This document shows, piece after piece, positions 41,930 to 54,290 of a DNA stretch of 64,000 nt (its first letter is position 1; each line of letters starts with the position of its first letter). A model generated the notes under the pieces. That model had not been told where the DNA came from, searched no databases, and saw only the letters and a program-made list of their open reading frames with translations. Both the position numbers and the translations under genes were made by a program. The DNA comes from Dasyornis broadbenti (lineage: Eukaryota > Chordata > Aves > Passeriformes > Dasyornithidae). The stretch covers positions 5,192,081 through 5,256,080 of the forward strand of contig VZRN01004407.1 in the NCBI GenBank assembly GCA_013397935.1. Direction: 5' to 3'.

Positions 41930-41978
41930 AAAACAAACAAGAACCAAAAAAAACCCCAACAAAACAAAACCCCAAACT
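41930..41978 (+). repeat. A/C-rich low-complexity tract 4
   Basis: Motifs AAACAAAC, AAAAACCCC and ACAAAACAAAACCCC, in the same orientation and composition as tracts 1 to 3. Confidence 0.8.
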
Positions 41979-43775
41979 CACACTGAGGGAATGAGGAACA
42001 ATTTTGGTACAATGAGTTGGGATTTGCATTTGAGTTATATATAATTCTGCTATTATTTTTTCTCTATTAAGTATTCAATTTATTTTTATGCTTTTATTCT
42101 GTTTTGCTTCAGCCATCTCATAAATAGCCTACCTAACAACAGTTTGAATCTGGCATCCAGCAGGGCTGACATTCTCATAATTGATATGCTTGTGTTGATG
42201 AAAAATTTCCCCCACTTAGATTCCAGCAGAACTCTCCGATTAAAGGGAGTGCGGAGCACAGCAGAAAATCATAAATTTTTAAAAATGTATTTTTTAGATG
42301 ACTGATGATCACTTTATTAAATATCACTGTTGCTAGGTCTCTGAGAAATGAAATAAAGTATTCTTCTGAGCTCCAGGGTCTGGAGCACAGCAAGGCAGTG
42401 ATGCCACCAGCACTGGGATGCTGGGTGTCTTAAGACAGGAGGAAGCAAACTCTCAAAGCTCTATTCTAATAAACTAGAATTATTTGTCAACAGCTCTGTA
42501 TAATCTTTGCAAGAAATCAGCCCTTTTCTGGATATGAGTTAATTGTCAATGTGGCCTTTGCACTAATTTGATTGCTGGCAACAAGACTGGTATTCATGCT
42601 CTTTTTCCTACAAGATGAGGTGAACTACGTAATGTAGTTAAGAATCTCACTGATGATGGGAAACTTGCCCTACTTCATAAATTTGTGGGGATTGATTAAT
42701 TCTATTTTCCGCCATTCTTCCAGACATATTTGAGACTGTCTTTTTTTTTCAGCCGTTCCCCATATGCTTACTTTTACAGTTAAAAAACAATGATCAAAAC
42801 AATGAAATTTCATTCACCTTCTGGAGCTTGATTACTGTTTCCAGAAGCTTTTATTTTTCCATTGTCCCAGTTACAGAGCCTTGCCACACGCACTACTGGG
42901 TTTAGACCCAGCCTAATGGTATTTTTTCATTATAATTGTGTATTTGTTTTGTTGCCAGAAATCTTTCCCACAAGGTTGAAAGGCTGTGCAACTATTTTGC
43001 TAATTTGGTGTGTTTACTCCTGTAACAAATTAGTTGGTTAAATGGTGACCTCAGTGCCCATTGGACCGTAGTATTATTCCTGCTGTCAGTGTTCCTTTCA
43101 GTTTTTGACTCTTTCCCTGGGTTGGTATTGGCTTCTATGGGATATGAGAACTAACAGAAACATCTGTTGTCAGCCTAGGAGGTTGGCAGGGTTTCATCCA
43201 GAGTGTGTGGGCAGATGTTGATCATATTTTCTCAGTACCATCACAGTTGATGGTAACAGTAGATGATGTTCTGAAAGAATTGGAGACTTTAAGCCAAACT
43301 TGCAGACATGAAATGACCAATTTATTTTTGAAGGGAGTGGAAGGGAAGGAAACCTCAGGACCCTCATTCTTAAATCAAGCAAACAGAAAGTAAAAAAAAA
43401 AAATTAAGAAGGATGATACCTCCCTATCTTCTGAGTAAATGGCTTAGATCATAAATCTTTTCTCTGAACTTACTCTGTTCTACTTTGTCAGCAGACACCT
43501 TCTATTGAACTAATTGGAAGGTCACAGGCTCTTTACTCAATCCCTAATGTGTTAGGATAAACATCCCTTTGGCTGCCAGGACACACTGTTTATTCCTATT
43601 TAACTTGCCAACAACTCTGTCCCCAGCAGAGGAAGTGCTGACTTTTTACCTGCACTTCTGTAGTTCTGGACAGAGTCCTGTCATTGTGCACTTAATTTTG
43701 CATGGTGCTCCACAATCTTGACAATCCCCTTTTCTATAATCCCTATGAAATGGTACTATCCAGACAGATGGCTTG

Positions 43776-43990
43776 TAGAATCATAGAATCATATCATAGA
43801 ATGGTTTGGGTTGGAAGAGGCCTTAAAAATCATCTTGTTCCAATCTCCCCGCAATGGACAGGGCTGCTTTCTGATAGACCAGGTTGCTCAAAGCTCTATC
43901 CAACCTGGTCTTCAACACTGCCAGGGATGGGACAACCGGAAGGTCTCTGGGCAACCTGTGCCAGTGCCTTGCAGCTCTTGTAGAAAAATC
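43776..43990 (-). mobile_element. CR1 LINE, 5'-truncated 3' end (~215 bp)
   Basis: Read on the plus strand, the block starts with AGAATCATAGAATCATA units. It then passes GGTTTGGGTTGGAAGAGGCC, CCAGGTTGCTCAAAGC, CTATCCAACCTGGTCTTCA and GGGCAACCTGTGCCAGTGCC. These are the successive landmarks of the reverse-complemented avian CR1 3' region, in the correct order and spacing. It fades out near 43990. Several substitutions from the common pattern mark it as an old copy. It is antisense to KCNMA1 and about 3.4 kb from the 40-bp CR1 fragment, which it duplicates in part. Open frames across it (43702-44126) are not real genes. Confidence 0.97.
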
Positions 43991-46900
43991 TAGGCTCCTT
44001 TTTTTCCTTTTCTGTCTGGTGTTATGTTTAAAAAAAGACTTTAGAGACTTTCACAGGGTTTGCTTTCATATGCTTACTGCTGTTGTGGTTGATTGTAATA
44101 GGAAACACAGAGGACGTGTCTGGTGAGAGTTGAGTATGAGGGCCCAGTGTTTCTTTCTGTTTGAATTGTATCTCTTTTCATAAGTTAGTTGAAGACAAAG
44201 AAGCTTCATTTACTCTCATGTATGTGCAAAGATGTTGCTGGAGATCATAGAGCAGGAGACTTAATGAGGTGGTGTGTACTTCAATAGTAGTTCACAAAGA
44301 TCCCTTGGTGACCTGTAGAAGCAGTAGAGTTGTGTAGATTTGTTGGTGTGTGTGATGGATGAAGCAAATAGCTATAGGGAAAAAAACTGATGGAAAAGAA
44401 CATAGCTCTTTTACTGTTTTGCTGTGTGGGGTGTTTTTTTCCCACTAGCCTCTCTTTTGTGTAATTGCTTAGAGCTTTGTGTAAAGCATCCTTTATAAAA
44501 TATTGGTAGAGATTGGACTTTTGTTAGTTTCTAGTTTTCTGTTACTCCTGTGGTTATCTGCATGAGAAGAAATCAGTGTAGGAAAAGATTTCTGTGGATC
44601 AGAGTGAGTCCAGCTTAATTTTATATGGTAATAGCAGTGGGTTTTTAGAGGAAATAGTATTGTTTCATCATTTTTGAATCCCATAAAAAATGAAAAGTGA
44701 TTGACAGTAACAATTTTTCATTTGAATTCTCACAGCTCTTTCTATTGACCCAACCAATAAAAAAAAGGAGACTTTGTTTCCATGGAGAGCCCTTTAAAAT
44801 ATATTTGAAGTTAAGTTTTCTTTAAACAGCACAGTACAAAAATCTGACCTATGACTTAGTCTTAAGGAAGAAGCATCTTTCACAGGAAGTCTATTTTATT
44901 CAGCAGAAATCTGTTGCAACCTGGAGTGAGGGCCACTAGATGCTTCCAGGCAGTGATGGTTGCCAATGTGGGAATCAGGTAAAAACTACCTATCGCTTTC
45001 AGTTTATTGGGCACTTTACAAGTGTTAATAAACTGAAGCATTTGAATTATGCATGGCGCATCCTATGATACCAGTGAGGACTTAGAAAGTGACCAGGAAG
45101 GAAAATATCCTTGAATGCTTTTCTTAGAGTTGTATATCTGCAGATGAGATGGGATTCATGATATGTGTGATTTCTGCTTTTGTAACCTGCAGATCCCCTT
45201 TTTCTTGTGAAACTACTTTGTGAGGATAAAAGCCATACTTTTAAACTGAAAAAAAAAAGAGCTGATCTTACAGTTCATGCCTTCCAACCCCTCTGCCAAT
45301 TTCCATCAGCTGAATCTGAAATGCAGAGATAGGATTTATTTCTCAAATGCATCCCCTAGTTACATGTATTACTTCAGTGTCTTGTTGCTGAATAAACTTG
45401 AATCAGATATTTGGAAGATGTGATTTACTGCTGTATGAATCATTACTTTTTTTTACTAAGGCTTAATTAGGCTCTTTCTTTTAAGAAATGGTTAAGGTGA
45501 AATTTTTAATGTCATGTGATACTTGCATAGGATTGCCAATGAATCTCATTCACAGATAAATTATGGGGGGCACTTGCATCTTGAAAAACTGGGTGAGGTA
45601 ATTATGCAGCACGGTAAATGGAGAAAGTCTCTTAAGCTTCAAGCTGATGAGTAGTTTCAGTAAAACACATCTTGTGAATAGTGTAAAGTGTGACAGCCTG
45701 CTTTGATGAACTGTTCAATCTTTATGCTGCTGCAAACTCTTTATCAAAATAATTAATATAAAATTTAAAAGAAAAAAATGGGAGTTTTAGGTCCTGTAAT
45801 AACATTATCACATTATCATAAAATTGCAAGATATAAACAAAGGGCATTCAAGATTCAAATTTCCGTAGCAGCCTTAACTTTATTTGTTGTTGTGAACTTC
45901 TGCTCCCACAAAAGTCGAGCAAATTAAAACTCAATACTTTCTGATGATTTAACAATAATTATACTTTAATTACTTATTTTATAGAAAGAGCTAGAAATTT
46001 AAATTGACCTATCATCTCACCTCTGTTTTCCTGATCAGGTGACAATAACTGCCTGCTGTGTCAGGCATAATTTATAGACAGAGTGAGTGTTCAGAGGTAA
46101 CATATTTTTGTAACACATGCTGTATTTGCTGGTTTGATAAATTTTGAAACTAAAAACTGCAGACTCATGGGATGGAACAACGACTGCCTTTAAGCACCTC
46201 ACTGGCCCTCTGCTTCTAATGCAACTCTGCCAGGGCTGTTTCTGAGCATTTCGGCCTCTGAGGAACTTCAAAGAGTTGCTGTTCTCATTTAGAAAATGAC
46301 CTATCAGAGTAGGAGCTTCACCTACAAGTTTTGGTACAGGCAGATTCAATCGTGCCTCACACAGGATGTGTTATGAGGGCCAAGAATGGACACCATGCAT
46401 CTTTATTTTCCACTAGTCCAACTTCTGATTGCTTAAAAAGGCGATGCTCAATGTCACAGTCATGCATCAATTCCCAGCGGTGCATCACTGCTACGCATAC
46501 AAGAGCAGGGGATGATCTCTGTGCCAGTGTAAGTTATTCCTATTATTTAAGGTGATGAAGTTAAGAAATTGCAAGAGAATTCACTGAGCTTGTTCTCTTT
46601 CTATATAGCATAACTAGAAATTAATTCTCCTCTCTCCCTTAGATTTCAGTCAGTATCTGTAAATTTTGAACAACTGTATGTTTCCTTGCATCATAAATAT
46701 ATCAGGTGCTGTATTTATAGTCTATAAGTGTTGATATTGGATAATTTGGATGCTGATATTTAGTGTTTAGGAAGTGAACCAAAGTAATATAAGCTACTTA
46801 AAAGAAATAACCTGAAAGAAGAGAAATTCCTTGTAGACTAAAAACTTTTGTCTACCATTTGTGGAAGGGAGTAATGAGTTTCAAATTACATAAAATTGTT

Positions 46901-49900
46901 TCTATAGCAGTGGGTAATAAATGAAGTCACGTACTTGATTAAACAGTAGCACTTACATATTCCTTAAAATATGATGTAACTGGTCTTCTGGGGGGGGGAA
47001 TGCTAATTCTAATATAATTATTTCAAATTAATTATTAAACCAGTTGGCAAGTAAATCTGTTTTCAATATTTTGAGAAGTAGGGCTTTATATGTTTGCACC
47101 AGATTCCTACACATTTGTGTGCTCTCTGACTCCCCCCGCAGCAAGTTCTTGCAGTCAGAAAGCTGCATGGCATTCTGTAATCTCTGAGTGAGAAGTGTTC
47201 TGTGCTAGTAAATATTTTTAATTACTTATTGGCTGACCTGCTGCTCTTCAGGTTTTTACATGCTGCACACTGGAACTTATTTTCCTAAGTTAGGATAGAC
47301 TTAGATATGGCCTTATATCCTACAGAGAGCTGTCTTTATTCATTGTGCTTTCCTTTATGATTTTAATACAATGAGAATAAATGTTATATGCTATCCCTGA
47401 ATCAAAAAAGCCTTAGAGATTACTCTTGTATTGAATTTGGCAGATGGTAGAATGCTTCTCTGGCATTCTTCAAATTGTTATTATATGTGTGTTTTATGAT
47501 ATTACCAACCTGTTATATTTGAGAGTCTCTCAGTCATTTTTATCCCACTACCTCTCTGCTTCATCTTTTATGCTGTTACCTTTAAAACCTTCTGAAAAAT
47601 CATGAATCTGCTTATAAAAATGTATATGCAAATAAATTCTATATGAGGCTCATGAGGCATTATAGATTGCCACTATTCCCATAAAATCTTGATAATTTGC
47701 TATTTTACATATAAAGAAAACACAAGTGTTTGAGTCCATCATTTCCATGTGAAAATGTTTGATTTGAGTCAAATGAAATTCTCAAATTCCTGTCATCAAG
47801 TTTTTGAGGTGAAAACCTGTTCTTTCAGCTAAGGAATTGAGTGGTTAATTCCTGTAGGTAAGGACCAGAATTTGTGTTTTGGAGTAGCTGTAGTACCTTA
47901 TGCTTTGTCCTTTAAGGTGTGCATTGCATTTCCTAATCCATGGCTGCTTTGTGTTTTTTGGGCAATAGAAATGTGATTTTGAGCAAGAGTTGTAGTCCCA
48001 GGTGCCAGCTGCCTTGCTATTCCATATTTCACAGAAGAGGGGAAAAATTTCCTTCTGCAATTCAGTCTAGATCTCCTTATCTTGGATACCTCTGACAGCA
48101 CATGCAAGAGAGAATTATGAAGTTACTGCAGTGAGTGAAAACATCCTGTTTGCTAATAGGTACAAACCTCCCTTCTGTGTTTGAACAGGATGGAGAAAAG
48201 TGCACAACTGAAAAGATACTGTGAAGTTGAACTACACTGAAAAGCAGTTTGATTCTTCTATTGTAAATGGTATTTGAGTATATCTTTTAGTGAAATATTT
48301 TTTTTACTTTTGGAACATTTCAGTGGCCTATTTAATTGACTATTCCTGGCAGTGATTAGTTATTTCATTAATTTTCTTACTGCACGTTCTATCACATAAG
48401 TATTTTGTAAAAGCTACTCTTGTAATGTAGATCCCATAGATCATAAAAGCTTTCCTAGTAATACTTGTCTTAAAATTAGGAAAAATAAAATGTGGGGTTT
48501 TTTTGTTTTTCATCCTTTCATGGTAGTAAAAAAAAAAGTGCCAAGAGGTAATGACTGAAAAACTTGGAACGGTGTATTGCTTAATGTTAACAACAACAAC
48601 AAAATTACAAGCAATCAACTGGAGTACTTCCTGTAATCAAATAAACAAGTTAAGTAATTTTCCCACTATTTCTTACTTTTTTTTTTCATTTTTAAGACTG
48701 TTTTCTTACCTTTGTGAAGCACTTTGAGGCTTTTGGATTAATATTTAAAATCTTTTGTCATCTGTGACAGAAAGATATTTCTCACTCAATAGGATATTGG
48801 TAGTTTGGCAGTTTTTGTTTTGTGACAACATCTATATCAATTTTATTTTCAATTTTATGCTTACTTTGATTTGCCTTCTGTTAAGTGGGAGGAAAGAAAA
48901 CGGGAAGATAACAGAAAATGCATGTACTTTTCTGCCCTTCTCTATGCTTTTCCATTAAGGAAACCTCTTTTATAGTTTCTATAACTCAGTTCCGTCTAAA
49001 ATTCCTTCATATATTTTTACAAGTTTAGTTCTATCGTATTTAAGGCTAATCTACTCCAAAGGACTTTTTAAAATGTATTTTGAAAGAATGATCAAAAGAT
49101 ATTTTGAAAAGCTTGAACCACAGAAAATACAGTTAAAGACTAATATTTTACATGGTAGTTGTCTTATCTACTTAATGTACATATTTCTATGGTGTGTAGA
49201 CTAAAGACCAAACAACAATGAAATGTGTCCTTTAATTTAAATGTGTCCCCATTAACAAAGTGAAATGCTTGTTTGCCCTTTTGTCTGCTCTTTTATAATT
49301 GAAAGGGCCTTCAGAGAATATTTTAATGTGATAATAATTTGGTCTTAGTAGAGGAAATTAATAAGAAATTCTCTGTTAACTATGAAAAAAAGAAAATGAA
49401 TTCATGGGTTAGGTATTAGTTTAACATTTTGTGAAATATTTTCAGTGAATACTTTTAACCCGTACATCACTGACTTCTCCTATTTATTTATTTATATGTT
49501 GCAGAAAACTCAGTTGTTATATAGTCTTATGACAGGTTCAAAGTTGATTTCTAATAATGTGATTTGATACACAATCAGAAACAACAAAAGTAGTCATCTT
49601 ATTTTTATGAATAAATTTGAATGACGTTATTTACACAGACTTCTTAACTTATAGTGAAAACATATGTTACTATTGGTATAAACTGCTGCTAACTTGAACC
49701 AATCATGTTTTTATAAAGCACTCTTTGTCTATTTGTTTAAGTTTGCAATGACTTTTTTTGTCTGTCCTTTTTCATTTTCCTATGTCTTCTGGATCTGTTA
49801 ATTCCTTCCCTTTTTACACATCTTTCTTAATATGCTTAATTGTCTTATATAACTAGTCTAACAGTTTTTACCGGTAGATTTTTAGTGTCTTACTTTGTGA

Positions 49901-52900
49901 TTTCACCTACGTTATGCCTGCATTGTCTTTGTGTAATACCAAAACACTTAAAATCCTACATATATTACCTTTATAAGATCATTACATACAACAGAAACTA
50001 CTCTTGCTCTTATTTTAGAGCTGCAGGGTGAAGACATGAAGAGATTAGGCAAGGTGGCTGAGGACTTTTCAAAATTTGATGAGAGAACAAGGACTTCGAG
50101 CGTGCCTCTCAATTCTTAGGCTGGTATGGAAATCTGCCAGCCAGATTTTCAGTTATTTGGAAATACTGTTTCACATCAATGGAAGTGTTACATTATAACA
50201 CTTCTATTAATGTGTAGAAAATTTTAATCTTTGAAATGAATCTTTTTGTACACTCTTCAGATTTCAGATAATGTAGGTGGCTGCTGTTTCATATTCTTAA
50301 GTGAGAACCATACACAGGAACCCTGCATTTGACAGACTGTTGTACTATTTGTGGAATCATGGGTTGAACACTACATCTTACTAGTGTAGTTTCTCTTGTC
50401 TCTCAGGTCAAGGTTTTAGAATTAATTCCTCTACTGCAGCGATTTTTGTCAGTCAAAACAATGATGTGAAAAGGAAATTTTATACAAGTAACCCATACCA
50501 GAAATATGAAGGGCACAGAACATAAAAACTGTCAGGGCTACTGAAGGTTTGCATAAATGCAACAGAGAAGCTGGTCACTGGAAGAAGAGAAAAAAATAAA
50601 AGGGAGTTTCTTGGTCAGCACAGAAAATAAGGCTCTGGTTGTAAGTAAGGACTGGCAAGATGCTTCTCAGAAATCCCTTGGGAATGCAGAAAACCAAGTA
50701 TAACATCTCAGTCTGAAACTAATAAGAAAAGTTTGTATTTTATTTTTGACTTATTTTTCTTCATTTTCTGAATTTGCAAACACCAAATTATATATAGCTT
50801 GTGAATACTTTATGAGAGCAAAATGCCTGGTTATCTCATCAGCCATGTTTTCCACAGATCATTCTGGTTCTTTTATTCAGTGATAGGCATAATGTTTGTC
50901 TGGGTATTAATAATTAATTCTTTGAAACAAGTCAGACCATAGCTATAGTATGATAAACTGACATCAGTGTAACTTAATATTCAAAGAAATGCTGTGGATA
51001 GGCCAGTGTAGAAGTATGTCTTAGCTCACATTTAGTTAGTTCAGCCTTTGCTTTCTCATTCCTACAGGACTGACTCTTGCAAGAGGTTTAGAAGTCTCCG
51101 TAAAGCTGTTGATTTCTCACACTTCCATTTGTTTTGTTTATTAATATTCTAGTGAAAACCTGTGTTTCCTAAACTGCACTAGAACAGGTGAACAGCTGCA
51201 GGGTTTTTTTTGTTTTGCTTGTTTTAAACACTGGATCAGCTGGTACTTAGTAACTGTTAAGATGAAGACTGTGGATGGTAACTATATCTGACAGAAGGCA
51301 TCTGCTGTGGTAATATATTCACTAGGTAGCTGAAGGCTTAACATTCACTGTACATTGGCCAGCTTCTGAGAATGCAGCATAATGTTACGGTTCTATATAA
51401 ATTTAAGATCCCTATTTGGAGATGTCAGAGTGGTGAGTGAATGTATTGAAGGACATGAAATTAAAGTATTGATAGAAGTCTAATTTTAAACACTGTGTTT
51501 TAGACATTTGTATAAGAGAAAGGAGAAATAGTCGTATATGCAAAATTATTCTTCTTCACTTAGCACCTCTTGGTGGCTTTGGGGAAACAGGTGACTGAAA
51601 AGGGAAGGAACATAAATATAGATTCCTAATGTGTAAGAACGGCCATTATGAAAATGTTATTGATATGATATGTAAAACATTTCTTAAAATGCCAGGCTCT
51701 AAGAATGCAGTGCTGTTAATTGAAGGGTAGTTAATAGCGATAAAATTGCTGGTTGCTGGTATAATTATCTAAAGCAGCCCTTTCCTAACTGCCCCAAACT
51801 ATATTTTCTTATTGTATTATTACTTTAAACTAGGAGCAGCTGCCATTCTGACAGGCCCTTTCTCATCTTTTGTTATCTAGGATGGAATTTGAAGGCCAAT
51901 ACTGTGTTTGCCGCGTGGGTATTACTGTTTTTCAACTGCTTAAATTGAGCATACTACTTTCTCTTGAGTGATGTGGGCATGACTCAATGCTCTGTATCTC
52001 TTTATAGGTGGTACTGAATGATTTTTGTGTGATATTTAAGTAGTTACATGTTAGATAAATGGGATTATCAAATCCTTTTCTTTGTTTCACCACACTTAAA
52101 CCCATTTTTTTCCCTCACATTAGCTGCCTATTTACTATGTTTTCTAACGTATTTGAGCAAGATACCAAGTTTCTTCAGCACCATACATCAGAGAGTACTT
52201 TCTAGGTTGTCTTCAAAGTGTCCTGTATTTTTAGGTCTTTTTAAAAGACACAGTATTCTTAGATAATTTTTTAAGGCTTCATAATAATTTTCTCATTTCA
52301 TTTTGTGTTGTCCTGAGTTGAATGCGACATCTTTGCTGTTTGTGCAGATATTTTAGAGGTGAAGTGAAGCAGGCAGGACTACATTTTGAAAACTTAACTG
52401 TTTTTGAGTGAACTTTCCCTTTTTGAATTCTTCTTCCTTCAAGTAACTGTATTCAAGAATTCCCAAACGTATGTAATCTAAATCAATATTTATTGCAGAA
52501 AGTAGAAGACAAATCACTGAAGTTTCTGGTCCAGGTCTGTGTTAAAGCAGTGGTAGAACACTGAGTAGTCATTCCTGTACATCCCTTCTCATCGTACTTT
52601 CTTCCATTTTGTCATTAAGTTCAGGAAATACATATTTCACAATAGTACTGCTTCTTACTTAAGCTGCCTTGAACGTTCCTGTTATCAAGTAATTAAAATA
52701 ATGAAAACTGGTAAGCTGAGTGGGTAAAGATGCCTTACTTGTAATATTGAACTTGTACATCATTAAACAATTATTGTCACTGTCAGATTATTATTTTAAA
52801 CACCTTTTCCAGGTGTTGATGTTGGATATTCAATACTTTGTGATGAAGAAATAGCAATGGAACAGGACTATACCATTAATAACAGGACTGATTTTTGTAT

Positions 52901-53734
52901 TCAGTGTTAAAAGAAAAGCAGCCTTGAAACCTCCCTTAGTGATCTCTGCACAATTGCATAATGACTTGGGGATAAACTTTTCCTAATACTTAACTGCCAA
53001 TTAAGTAAGATAAAAAGCTAGCCATGTAGATGAAAAATATAAAATATCCCAACTGAATACAAATATTACATAACCGGACTAATCTGCGTATTAATTATAG
53101 CTACAATGGCAAGAGCTAGGCTGATCATGGGAGTCAGTTCTAAATTATACTTGGCAGGGGATGATTGTTTTACTTAAATTTTAATTAAGAAATAATATGG
53201 ATGGGAGATTTTAATAGAGGTGAAATAAGTATTATAAATACAGAAGTACAGCCATTTGAATGTATTACGGACTTTTATACCTTTGGAGAATCAAATGCTG
53301 AATAGGTTTGTCATATCTTAATGCTCTATTCTATTTGCAACCAAAAGTTAATATAGCAAAAGAACTGCAGATTATGAAAGCCTTTTCAAAATATAAAAGC
53401 CTCCTTTTCTCCTTCAGTTAAGTCAATTGCCTATTTCATTGAGTGCTAGGAAATTTTAAATTATTTTTATATCTTATGAGTAATCACATCTATTGACAAA
53501 AAGATTGGGGGTAAAGAAGGAACATGTACACAGTAAAACAATTTTCTAACCTTAATATTTGTAAGTTCACTAATATAAAATGGACTTTTTCTTTCAGCTC
53601 TTGTCTAGGGATCTGTAGTTCTGTGACTTTCTATAGCAAGGTCTATAGTTGTGAGTGTTTTTAGCAAGGTGTGCATCCATGCACTTTTAAACAGGGATTG
53701 CTGGGTGGAAGGATCAAAAAAAGACACTGGTTTC
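43991..53734. other. Intronic DNA, only simple-sequence features recognised
   Basis: AT-rich sequence with AAC repeat at 48589-48602, TTTA repeat at 49481-49496 and G9 at 46990-46998. The stretch about 46160-46530 is less AT-rich, has open frames on both strands and ends near a GTAAGT, but no protein family or acceptor could be matched to it. Otherwise nothing was recognised. Confidence 0.6.
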
Positions 53735-53885
53735 GTCCTCACTCGGCCAATGACTTTGCTAGTGACTGAGTTAGGTACCTAATCGCCATCTCAGTTTCTT
53801 ATCTGCAAGGGAGAGATAATTATACCTCCTTGACTATGAAAACCACATTAATTCATTCAGTATAAACTTGTTCAGAGTATAAAAG
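53735..53885 (+). mobile_element. MIR-like ancient SINE (CORE-SINE) remnant
   Basis: The order of motifs follows the MIR consensus. GACTTTGCTAGTGACTGAG and the following TTAGGTACCTAA take the place of the part that usually reads as cytoplasmic tRNA-derived head and CORE. Then CATCTCAGTTTCTTATCTGC, AAGGGAGAGATAATTATACC and TCCTTGACTATGA correspond to the familiar 'CTCAGTTTCC..ATCTGTAAAATGGGGATAATA..ACCTACCTC' segment. The tail TTAATTCATTCAGTATAAAC resembles 'ATGAGTTAATACATGTAAA'. MIR elements are pan-amniote and inactive, and rare but known in birds. The copy is highly diverged, and the boundaries are estimates. Confidence 0.68.
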
Positions 53886-54011
53886 CTCACTGTGCGATGC
53901 AGAGGAGGACCATGGAGCAAAATCTGGTGTGTGAAGCTTGCATTCTGAAAGACAAGCTCTAGCAGTTACAAAAGACAGAGAAACTGGTGGGAAGAGAGAA
54001 GGAAATGGCAT

Positions 54012-54290
54012 GTGTGGTGTTTTGAGCAGCCTGTAGCTGTCGGGACACTGTGGGGCTCTCTGTGGACTGGGCCCTGCCCAGTGCCCTGGCTGGGGTGGTG
54101 CAACAAGGCCCTGACCTGGGGCCTGCCTGGGCCAGCAGCCTGGGGGTCGGGCAAGGGGAACTGGCTGTGGGCTCCCCAAGGCTGGAGAGGACAGCGCTGT
54201 GGGAGCTCCTGGACGGGGCTGAAATTGTGTCCTGGGCCACAGAGGGTGTCGGAGTCGGGCAAGACCCTGTGGGCAGTGGCTAGGACCAGT
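54012..54290 (+). repeat. GC-rich block with imperfect ~107-bp periodicity
   Basis: This roughly 280-bp island of high G+C lies in an AT-rich intron. GTCGGG recurs at 54039, 54146 and 54254 (spacings 107 and 108). The 10-mer GTCGGGCAAG occurs at 54146 and 54254, and CCTGGGCCA precedes it at 54126 and 54231. The intervening bases align only loosely, so this is either a decayed minisatellite of 2.5-3 units or a GC-rich retroposed fragment. Open frames run through it on both strands, as expected from the scarcity of A/T-rich stop codons. It begins about 125 bp after the MIR-like remnant. Confidence 0.55.

Larger units (their letters stand above)
40401..43775. other. Intronic DNA between CR1 fragments
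   Basis: AT-rich sequence containing two A/C-rich tracts (listed separately) and otherwise unrecognised. At 42175-42420 there is a slightly higher-GC stretch (GGAGTGCGGAGCACAGCAG and neighbours) that could be conserved noncoding DNA; I see no frame or family to support a gene. Confidence 0.6.

Noticed and set aside
43702..44126. Open frames of 93, 60 and 80 codons
   Set aside because: They lie across the antisense CR1 fragment and are by-products of that repeat.
45276..45320. CCTTCCAACCCCTCTGCCA, resembling part of the antisense CR1 3' region
   Set aside because: Only about 20 bp fit, with no adjoining CR1 landmarks on either side.
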